The notes under the pieces: model-generated
What the model was told of the DNA's origin: nothing
Database searches by the model: none
The model's input: only the letters and a program-made list of their open reading frames with translations
Shown: positions 55,196 through 62,265 of the stretch, piece by piece
Layout of the letters: each line of letters begins with the position of its first letter
Position numbering within the stretch: the stretch's first letter is position 1
Assembly (NCBI RefSeq): GCF_047149785.1
Contig: NZ_BAAGBE010000001.1
Span: 3,348,001 to 3,412,000, forward strand
Reading direction: 5' to 3'
DNA: 64,000 nucleotides
From: Nitrobacter sp047149785
Lineage (GTDB): Bacteria > Pseudomonadota > Alphaproteobacteria > Rhizobiales > Xanthobacteraceae
Position numbers and translations under genes: made by a program

Positions 55196-56170
55196 CTAAC
55201 CGGTCTTGCGCTTCGCCGCGGGCGTCTTGTTCGCGCCGCGCGTCCTGGCCGGACGCTTCGCAGGCTCGCGCTTGGACTCCTTTGCCGCCTTCTTGCCCTC
55301 GATCGGAAACAGCATCTCGCGCTGGCCCTCGATGCGCTTCTTGGGCTTCCTGCCTTTTGCTGGCGCCGGCTTGTCGCTTGCGGCCGGCGCGGATTTTCCG
55401 CCCTTCAAGCTCTGCCGTAGCGCGTCCATCAGATTGATGACGTTGCCTTCGGTTTTGACCTTGGCCTTGGCGATCGGGTGGCCGGCCTTTTTCTGCTCGA
55501 TCAGGTCCAGCAGCGCGGCCTCATAGTGGTCCTCAAAAGCGGTCGGCTCGAAGCGGCCCGATTTCTGCTCGACGATGTGCCGCGCGAGATCGAGCATGTC
55601 CTTGGTGATCTTCACGTCCTTGATGTCGTCGAAATAATCCGATGCGTCGCGCACCTCGTAAGCGTAGCGCAGCAGCAGGCCGACCAGCCCGTTGTCGCGC
55701 GCTTCCAGCGCGATGACGTGCTCGCGGTTGGTGAGCACCACCCGCGCCAGCGCGACCTTTGCCGTCGCCTTGATGGTGTCGCGGATCACGGCATAGGCAT
55801 CGTGGCCGACCTTGCCGTCGGGCACGAGATAATACGGCCTGACGATATAGAGATCGTCGATCTCGGCGCGGGGCACGAACTGGTCGATCTCGATGGTGTG
55901 GGTGGACTCGAGCGCGATGTTGTCGAGTTCGTCTTTCGTCACTTCGAGATAGGTGTCGCTGTCGACCTTGTAGCCCTTGACGATGTCGTCGTTGTCGACC
56001 TCCTCGCCGGTCTCGGCATCGACCTTCTGATATTTGATGCGGTGGCCGGTCTTGCGATTGATCTGGTTGAAGCTGACCTTCTCGGACTCCGACGTCGCCG
56101 GAAACAGGGCGACCGGACAGGTCACGAGCGAAAGGCGCAGAAAGCCTTTCCAGTTCGCACGCGGGGCCAT
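55196..56170 (-). CDS. ku: Ku homologue, NHEJ end-binding protein
   Basis: A 324-aa homodimeric Ku that rings DNA ends and recruits LigD. The core begins NWKGFLRLSLVTCPVALFPA and includes INRKTGHRIKYQKVDAETGE and VLTNREHVIALEARDNGLVG. After about residue 235 comes a Lys/Pro/Ala-rich tail (PAKGRKPKKRIEGQREMLFP to the end), typical of bacterial Ku and used for DNA and LigD contacts. It leads ku - 62 aa - ligD - arginase on the minus strand. Confidence 0.97.
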   Translation of the reverse strand: MAPRANWKGFLRLSLVTCPVALFPATSESEKVSFNQINRKTGHRIKYQKVDAETGEEVDNDDIVKGYKVDSDTYLEVTKDELDNIALESTHTIEIDQFVPRAEIDDLYIVRPYYLVPDGKVGHDAYAVIRDTIKATAKVALARVVLTNREHVIALEARDNGLVGLLLRYAYEVRDASDYFDDIKDVKITKDMLDLARHIVEQKSGRFEPTAFEDHYEAALLDLIEQKKAGHPIAKAKVKTEGNVINLMDALRQSLKGGKSAPAASDKPAPAKGRKPKKRIEGQREMLFPIEGKKAAKESKREPAKRPARTRGANKTPAAKRKTG

Positions 56171-56323
56171 CGGACAAACTCCATACGCGACGGGCCGGGG
56201 GACGGCAGAACTGATTCAATATCACGGAGCGGGAAACGTTCCGAGTCGGGAACGTGGTAAACGCCGGGCGGCATCGCCGCAGCCCGTGCGTTCCGGTTGT
56301 GTTCTTGATAAAGTCCGAAGCGG

Positions 56324-56917
56324 TTACCGGTTGAGGAATTCGCTCGCCTTGTACAGCGCGCGGAACGGCACGCCGGCCTGCGCGAAGGTTTCCGCCGCGC
56401 CCTCCTCGCGGTCCACCATGGTGAACACCAGCACGATCTCGCCGCCGGCTTCGCGCACGGACTCCACCGCCTTGATGGCGGAGCCGCCGGTGGTGGTGAC
56501 GTCCTCGACGATGACGACGCGCTTGCCCTTGAGGCTCTCGTCCTTGGCCAGGCCTTCCATCGCCAGCCGCGCGCCGTGCTCCTTCGGCTTCTTGCGCACG
56601 AAAAACGCGGCGATCGGCCGATGCTTCAGCCATGACAACTGTGCGATGGCGCCGGCGAGGGGCACTGCGCCCATCTCCAGCCCGCCGATATAATCGAGTC
56701 CGTCGTCCTTGAGCGCCTCGAAGCTCAGTTCCGCGAGCAGCGCCGCGCCCTCGGGGTCGAGCATGGTCGGCTTCAGGTTAAAGTAGAAATCGCTCTTGCG
56801 GCCTGAAGCCAGCGTGATTTCGCCGCGCCCGAACGAGCGGGTGCGGATGATCTCGGCGAGGCGGGCGCGGGCGGATTGGGACACGGACAGGCTCGAAAGG
56901 GTGATGGGAAGAGGCAA
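56324..56917 (-). CDS. pyrE: Orotate phosphoribosyltransferase
   Basis: A 197-aa pyrimidine biosynthesis enzyme making OMP from orotate and PRPP. The PRPP-binding motif is VVIVEDVTTTGGSAIKAVES; the flexible catalytic loop is FFVRKKPKEHG. ATG 56917 gives MPLPITLSSLSVSQSARARL; a later start (VSQSARARL) is possible. A family B palindrome begins 5 bp upstream of the start codon, so it lies within the leader or promoter. Confidence 0.95.
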   Translation of the reverse strand: MPLPITLSSLSVSQSARARLAEIIRTRSFGRGEITLASGRKSDFYFNLKPTMLDPEGAALLAELSFEALKDDGLDYIGGLEMGAVPLAGAIAQLSWLKHRPIAAFFVRKKPKEHGARLAMEGLAKDESLKGKRVVIVEDVTTTGGSAIKAVESVREAGGEIVLVFTMVDREEGAAETFAQAGVPFRALYKASEFLNR

Positions 56918-56921
56918 TCTA

Positions 56922-56970
56922 GAGCATGATCCCGAAAAGTGGAAACCGGTTTTCGGACAAGATCATGCTC
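56922..56970. repeat. Family B intergenic palindrome, copy 2
   Basis: Begins GAGCATGATCCCGAAAAGTG and ends GATCATGCTC, with GGAAACCGGTTTTCGGACAA inside. It is the inverse of the copy at 115-159. It is immediately upstream of the pyrE ATG (56917), so it must be transcribed in the pyrE leader if the promoter lies further upstream. Confidence 0.8.
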
Positions 56971-57037
56971 GGTCAGAAAGATAAGGCCAGGGTGAACCAC
57001 TTTTCCGCGCGCCCATCAACAGTTCAGTGCGGCACCA

Positions 57038-57673
57038 TCAGCGGGCGGTGCTGAAGGCGAACCAGACGGCGATGGCGGCAAGCGCAACCGCCAGCACGCG
57101 GCGGATGCCCCGTCGCTTCTCCGGCGTTTGGATCGTGCTTTGCAGGCGCGAGGCCAGCAGCACGATGACGAGGTGGACCAGCGTGGCGATGCCGACATAG
57201 AGCGCCGACAGCGCAAGCGTCTGCATCGCGACCGATCCCCTGCCGGGCTGGACGAAATCCGGAAGCACCGCGACGTAGAACACTGCCGCTTTCGGATTGA
57301 GCAGGTTGGTGATCAGGCCGCGGCGAAATGCCTGTCCGGGCCGGATGTCGGGATCGCCGGCTTTTTCGGGGGCGGTCTCCGCCTCTTTTCCCCACGCCTC
57401 CCAGGCGAGCCACAGCAGATAGGCGACGCCGCCCCACCGCAGCACCTCATAGAGCAGCGGCGAATTGTCGATCGCCGCGCTGAGGCCGAGCGCCGCCACG
57501 GCCCCATAAACGGAGAGTCCGAGCGCGACGCCGACGACGGCGGCGAGCCCGGCGCGGATGCCTTGCGACAGCGACAGCGCCGTAAGATAGGCCATGTTTG
57601 GCCCCGGCGTCATCTCGATGACGAGCGAGGTCAGCGCGAAGGCGGCGAGCGAGCCCGAAAAAATGTCGCTCAT
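57038..57673 (-). CDS. LysE-family amino-acid exporter
   Basis: A 211-aa membrane protein with about six helices. It has the family signatures LVIEMTPGPNMAYLTALSLS (TM1 loop) and FRRGLITNLLNPKAAVFYVA. LysE/RhtB proteins export amino acids or derivatives; the substrate is unknown here. It starts 22 bp after the polA stop on the same strand. Confidence 0.92.
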   Translation of the reverse strand: MSDIFSGSLAAFALTSLVIEMTPGPNMAYLTALSLSQGIRAGLAAVVGVALGLSVYGAVAALGLSAAIDNSPLLYEVLRWGGVAYLLWLAWEAWGKEAETAPEKAGDPDIRPGQAFRRGLITNLLNPKAAVFYVAVLPDFVQPGRGSVAMQTLALSALYVGIATLVHLVIVLLASRLQSTIQTPEKRRGIRRVLAVALAAIAVWFAFSTAR

Positions 57674-57694
57674 CGGTCAGGCCGCAGGCATGCT

Positions 57695-60600
57695 TTAATG
57701 CGCCTCGTCCCAGTTGTCGGCCGCGCGGGCGTCGACCCGCAGCGGCACCGACAGCAGCACCGCCGGGAATGGCGCGTCCTGCATCACATGCTGCACCACC
57801 GGCAGCGTCGCGGCCACCTCGTCGTCGGGCACCTCGAAAATCAGTTCGTCGTGCACCTGAAGCAGCATCTTCGCCGACAGCTTCTTCTCGGCCAGCGCAT
57901 TGTCCATCCGCGCCATGGCGCGGCGGATGATGTCGGCGGCGGTACCCTGCAATCGCGCATTGATCGCGGCGCGCTCGTTGAAGGCGCGGTGCGAGGGGTT
58001 CGGCGACCTGATGTCGGGATAGTGGCATTTGCGGCCGAACAGGGTGGTGACGTAGCCGTGCGCGCGGCAGAAGTCGCGGGTCGCATCCATGTAGGCGCGG
58101 ATGCCGGGAAAGCGCTCGAAATACTTCTTGATGTAGGCGGCCGCTTCCTCGCGCGGGATGCCGAGCTGGTTGGCGAGGCCGAACGCCGAGATGCCGTAGA
58201 TGATGCCGAAGTTGATCGCCTTGGCGCGGCGGCGGATTTCGCCGGGCATGCCCTGCACCGGCACGCCGAACATTTCCGACGCCGTCATGGCGTGAATGTC
58301 GAGCCCGTCGCGGAACGCCTGTTTCAGGACCGGAATGTCGGCGATCTCGGCGAGCAGCCGCAACTCGATCTGGGAGTAGTCGGCCGACACCAGCTTGTGG
58401 CCCGGCGTCGCGATGAAGGCGCGGCGGATTTTGCGGCCCTCTTCATTGCGCACCGGGATGTTCTGCAGGTTCGGCTCGTTCGAGGACAGGCGGCCTGTGG
58501 TGGTGGCGGCGAGCGCGTACGTCGTGTGGACGCGGTGGGTCTGCGGATCGACGTGTTCCGGCAGCGCGTCGGTATAGGTCGATTTCAGTTTCGAGACCTG
58601 CCGCCAGTCGAGGATCTTGCGCGGGAAGTCGTGGCCCTGCTCGGCGAGTTCGTCGAGGATCTGCGCCGAGGTCGACCATGCGCCGGTCTTGGTCTTGCTG
58701 CCGCCCGGCAAGCCCATCTTGCCGAACATGATCTCGCCGATCTGCTTCGGGCTGCCGACATTGATCGGCTCGCCCGCGAGTTCCTGGATCTCGGCTTCCA
58801 GCCGCGCGGCGGTCTGGGCGAATTCGCCCGAGAGCCGCGACAACACCTGGCGGTCGACGGTGATGCCGCGCTGTTCCATGCGCGCCAGCGTCGCGATCAT
58901 CGGCCGCTCCAGCGTCTCGTAGACGGCGTTCATGCGCTCGGCGACCAGCCGCGGCTTCAAGACCTGCCACAGCCGCAAGGCGAGGTCGGCATATTCCGCT
59001 GCATAGGTGGTGGCGCGATCGATCGGCACCTGATCGTAGGCAAGTTTGCTCCTGCCGCTGCCGATCAACTCGCCGTAAATTTGACTGACGTGGCCGAGCC
59101 AGCGCTTTGCCAGCGATTGAAGATCATGGGAGCCGCGCCCGGCATCGAGCGCATAGGAGATCAACTCGACGTCGTCATTGTTCTGCATGACGACGTCGTG
59201 CCGGGCCAGCAGTACGGCAGTGAATTTGACGTTGAAGCCGACCTTCAGATGGCCGCCGGATTCGAGAACCGGCTTCAGCAGCTTCAACGCATCGGGGGTC
59301 GCGATCTGGTCCGGCGCAAGCCCGGCGGCGAACAGCCCGGCCCCGTCTCCGGATTGCCTGTGGCCAAGCGGGATGTAGCAGGCATCGTTCGGCGCGACCG
59401 CCAGCGCGATACCGCACAATTCGGCCTGCATGGGATCGATCGTCGGCGCCAGCGCCTCGACCGCGAAGCTGCCGTCGTTGTCGATGCGGGCAATCCAGCT
59501 CTTCAGCCGGTCCAGCGAGCGGACGATCTCATACTTGTCCGGCTGAACCGGCAACTTGCGCACGGCTTCAAGGCGCGCCGCAGCGAGGGCTTGCGGCGTC
59601 AGGAGTTGACCATCTGCTTGGGCCTGGCTTCTCCCGGCATGTTGTGCGTTTCCTCCCCCCTTGTGGGGGAGGGGTAGGGAGGGGGGTGAGCCGAAGAGGT
59701 CGCCTGGTATGGCCCCCCCACCTTGACCCTCCCCCGCAAGGGAGGAGGGAGCAGAAAGAGCAGCGCCGCTCGCGTTTTTTCTGTCCGGCTCGATTTCGGC
59801 GGCATTCACTTGCGAATACTCCGCGACGCGCTTCGTCAGCGTGGTGAACTCCATCGCCTTGAGGAAGGCGATCAGCTTGCGCGCATCCGGCTCCTGCACG
59901 GCCAGGTCTTCCAGCGGCACGTCCAGTGCAACGTGATCGTCGAGCAGCACGAGCTGCCGCGAAATGCGCGCCTTCTCCGCATTCTCGATCAGCGCCTCGC
60001 GCCGCTTGGGCTGCTTGATCTCGCCGGCGCGCGCCAGCAGCGTTTCGAGGTCGCCGTATTCGGTGATCAGTTGCGCCGCGGTCTTGACGCCGATGCCGGG
60101 CACGCCCGGAACGTTATCGATGCTGTCGCCTGCCAGCGCCTGCACCTCGACGACCTTTTCCGGCGGCACGCCGAATTTCTCGATCACCTCGGGAACGCCA
60201 AGGCGGCGATCCTTCATGGTGTCGTACATGGTGACGCAGTCGGTGACGAGCTGCATCAGGTCTTTATCCGAGGACACGATGGTCGCGGTCGCGCCGCGCT
60301 CGCAGGCCTGTCGCACATAGGTCGCGATCAGGTCGTCGGCCTCGAAGCCGATCTGTTCGAGGCAGGGAAGATCGAACGCCTTCACCGCCTCGCGGATCAG
60401 CGCGAATTGCGGAATCAGGTCGTCGGGCGCGGGCGGACGGTGCGCCTTGTAGTCCGAGTAGAGTTTGTTGCGGAACGTGACCTCGGACTTGTCGAAGACG
60501 ATCGCGAGGTGGGTCGGCTTGTCGTCCTTCGGCATGTCGCGCAACAGCTTCCACAGCATGTTGCAGAAGCCGAGCACCGCATTGACCTGCAGCCCGTCGG

Positions 60601-60775
60601 ATTTGCGGTTCAGCGGCGGCAGCGCGTGATAGGCGCGGAAGATGTAGGACGAGCCGTCGACCAGGAAGACGTGCCGGCCCTGCATGCCGCCACCTGCTGC
60701 TGGAGCGGTGCGGGTTGTGGTCTTGGCTGCGTCGGGTGTCGCGGCGGCGGGCTCAGTGGCTGGCTTCTTCGGCAT
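57695..60775 (-). CDS. polA: DNA polymerase I, with degenerate proofreading site and in-frame repeat
   Basis: A 1026-aa replication and repair polymerase. The 5'-3' exonuclease domain (about 30-315) is intact (VFLVDGSSYIFRAYHAL, VSSDKDLMQLV, GVPGIGVKTAAQLI). The polymerase domain (about 625-1026) is intact (FVSADYSQIELRLLAEI, RRRAKAINFGIIYGIS, QVHDELIFEVPDDE). The 3'-5' exonuclease fold (about 400-610) lacks its acidic residues by my alignment to E. coli: D355 becomes E440, E357 becomes L442, D424 becomes T519 and D501 becomes Y595. A palindromic repeat encodes about 36 extra residues near 340-376, between domains. Confidence 0.95.
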   Translation of the reverse strand: MPKKPATEPAAATPDAAKTTTRTAPAAGGGMQGRHVFLVDGSSYIFRAYHALPPLNRKSDGLQVNAVLGFCNMLWKLLRDMPKDDKPTHLAIVFDKSEVTFRNKLYSDYKAHRPPAPDDLIPQFALIREAVKAFDLPCLEQIGFEADDLIATYVRQACERGATATIVSSDKDLMQLVTDCVTMYDTMKDRRLGVPEVIEKFGVPPEKVVEVQALAGDSIDNVPGVPGIGVKTAAQLITEYGDLETLLARAGEIKQPKRREALIENAEKARISRQLVLLDDHVALDVPLEDLAVQEPDARKLIAFLKAMEFTTLTKRVAEYSQVNAAEIEPDRKNASGAALSAPSSLAGEGQGGGAIPGDLFGSPPSLPLPHKGGGNAQHAGRSQAQADGQLLTPQALAAARLEAVRKLPVQPDKYEIVRSLDRLKSWIARIDNDGSFAVEALAPTIDPMQAELCGIALAVAPNDACYIPLGHRQSGDGAGLFAAGLAPDQIATPDALKLLKPVLESGGHLKVGFNVKFTAVLLARHDVVMQNNDDVELISYALDAGRGSHDLQSLAKRWLGHVSQIYGELIGSGRSKLAYDQVPIDRATTYAAEYADLALRLWQVLKPRLVAERMNAVYETLERPMIATLARMEQRGITVDRQVLSRLSGEFAQTAARLEAEIQELAGEPINVGSPKQIGEIMFGKMGLPGGSKTKTGAWSTSAQILDELAEQGHDFPRKILDWRQVSKLKSTYTDALPEHVDPQTHRVHTTYALAATTTGRLSSNEPNLQNIPVRNEEGRKIRRAFIATPGHKLVSADYSQIELRLLAEIADIPVLKQAFRDGLDIHAMTASEMFGVPVQGMPGEIRRRAKAINFGIIYGISAFGLANQLGIPREEAAAYIKKYFERFPGIRAYMDATRDFCRAHGYVTTLFGRKCHYPDIRSPNPSHRAFNERAAINARLQGTAADIIRRAMARMDNALAEKKLSAKMLLQVHDELIFEVPDDEVAATLPVVQHVMQDAPFPAVLLSVPLRVDARAADNWDEAH
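59650..59757. repeat. Family D palindrome inserted in frame within polA
   Basis: Arms CCTCCCCCCTTGTGGGGGAG with GGGTAGGGAGGGGGG, and CCACCTTGACCCTCCCCCGC with AAGGGAGGAGGGAGCAG. On the coding strand it gives peptides such as LAGEGQGGG and SLPLPHKGGG in a flexible interdomain linker (about residues 340-376), and keeps the frame. It resembles the element at 5544-5701, which is intergenic. Confidence 0.8.
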
Positions 60776-60854
60776 GGCCGCAACTTAGGGATTTTTGCGG
60801 CGAAAGACAGCCTCCGAGCAGGATTCCGATTGGTTTTGTCGGGCATATCACCAG

Positions 60855-60940
60855 ACGCGAGTCATCGCCCGGCTCGACCGGGCGATCCAGTATCCTTGTG
60901 CCGGGTTACTGGTTCCCCGCTTTCGCGGGGATGACGTCTT
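60855..60940. repeat. Family C palindromic repeat upstream of polA
   Basis: Contains GAGTCATCGCCCGGCTCGAC with CGGGCGATCCAGTA and ends in a CCCCGCTTTCGCGGGGATGA hairpin followed by CGTC. It fills the spacer between polA and the acyltransferase gene. The final CCCCGC..GCGGGG hairpin is similar to CACCCGC..GCGGGTG at 62230-62250. Confidence 0.7.
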
Positions 60941-60962
60941 TATGGTGCAGTGACCGTTTGCT

Positions 60963-62009
60963 TTACTCTGCCGCCTGCAGCGCGGCCGGGCGCTTTCTCG
61001 GCGCGATCCAGAAGGCGTCAGGACGCTCGAACAGGAAGTTCGCCCGCGTGTTGCGGCAGGCCCACCAGATCAGCAAGGCGCCGATCACGCCGGTGACGGT
61101 GACGATCAGCGACACCAGGCCGATATCGTGAATGAGGCCCGTCTTCAGCAGGATCGTGCGGGAGGCGGCCATCGGCAGGAAGAAGGCGAGATAGATGACG
61201 ATGGAATGCTCGCCGCAATAGCGCACGGCGTCCAGCCAGTGCATCTTGGCCAGCAGCGTACCGATGGTGATGATGGCGCATGCGCCGGCAAGACCAAGCG
61301 CGAGCGAGATAATGGGCCATTCGCTGGCGCCGATATAGACGAGGCCGGCGTCGGTAACCGCCCACAGCGCCAGTCCGGCGAGCGCAAGCGCCGGATAGGC
61401 GCGGGCACGGTTCGACAGCGCAAACACATGGCTTGCGAACAGGTAGCCGGAATAGATGTAGACGAAGCGCGCGGCGAATTCGTCGATCGCGGTCCAGCCT
61501 GTGGAGATATGCGCCATCTCCAGCGCCGCGGCGGCACCCCAGATCGCCCATGGCGATATCCGGCGCGCGGCCTTGATGACCACGAAAAACACCGGCAGCA
61601 GATAGATGAACCACAGCGTGCCGAACGGATCGATGAACGACATCAGATAGAGATGGACGACGCCCGGCCATCCAACCTCGGCGGCAAAGTGGGGGGCCTT
61701 GAAACCGAACTGGATCGCGGTCCACAACAGATAGAAATAGGCGAAATGCACCACCTTGCGGTCGAGATAGATGCGCCAGTCGCGATCGATGACGAGCGGC
61801 AGGAACAGGCCGGAAATCATGAAGAAGTCCGGCATCCGGAACGGTTTGGCGAAGGCGACCACGAGGTGCATGAACCCGGTCTGTCCGGCTGCGGCCTCGA
61901 CCCCCAGCACCGAGTGCATCATCACGACCATGATGATACAGATGCCCTTGGCATAGTCGACCCAGTCGACCCGCTCGGTTTTCAATGCGGCTGTGCCGTT
62001 TCCGGTCAT
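60963..62009 (-). CDS. Acyltransferase family 3 membrane protein
   Basis: A 348-aa inner-membrane protein with about 10 helices. The N-terminal signature is RVDWVDYAKGICIIMVVMMH, with the presumed catalytic histidine at its end, then RMPDFFMISGLFLPLVIDR. Such proteins transfer acyl groups to sugars of LPS, exopolysaccharide or periplasmic glucans. ATG 62009 follows AAAAGGGACACCC, and the longer frame upstream is a basic stretch without family sequence. It is divergent from hrpB. Confidence 0.88.
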   Translation of the reverse strand: MTGNGTAALKTERVDWVDYAKGICIIMVVMMHSVLGVEAAAGQTGFMHLVVAFAKPFRMPDFFMISGLFLPLVIDRDWRIYLDRKVVHFAYFYLLWTAIQFGFKAPHFAAEVGWPGVVHLYLMSFIDPFGTLWFIYLLPVFFVVIKAARRISPWAIWGAAAALEMAHISTGWTAIDEFAARFVYIYSGYLFASHVFALSNRARAYPALALAGLALWAVTDAGLVYIGASEWPIISLALGLAGACAIITIGTLLAKMHWLDAVRYCGEHSIVIYLAFFLPMAASRTILLKTGLIHDIGLVSLIVTVTGVIGALLIWWACRNTRANFLFERPDAFWIAPRKRPAALQAAE

Positions 62010-62158
62010 GGGTGTCCCTTTTCGGCGCGATCGGACGCGTTTACAGGAGGATCGGTTGCGTTCTCCTTTCACCAATCAAATAATGTGCCGGGTTTCGGGG
62101 ATCGTGATCGGGACGCGCCATTAACCATTGAATGGATCGCCGGTGTGCGCGAACCGGT

Positions 62159-62253
62159 TGTCATGCCTCGCGAGGGCGGGATATCCAGGACCCCTGCCTT
62201 TGGAATCATTGAAACCCGCTTTTACTGAATCACCCGCTTTCGCGGGTGATGAC
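62159..62253. repeat. Family C palindromic repeat upstream of hrpB
   Basis: Begins TGTCATGCCTCGCGAGG and ends CACCCGCTTTCGCGGGTGAT followed by GACGG. A longer open frame for hrpB starting at 62128 reads straight through it, so that longer N-terminus is probably not real. Confidence 0.65.
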
Positions 62254-62265
62254 GGAACCGAAACG

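Noticed and set aside
57128..59677. An 849-codon frame opposite polA and the LysE gene
   Set aside because: It spans two real genes on the other strand and shows no domain; a high-GC shadow.
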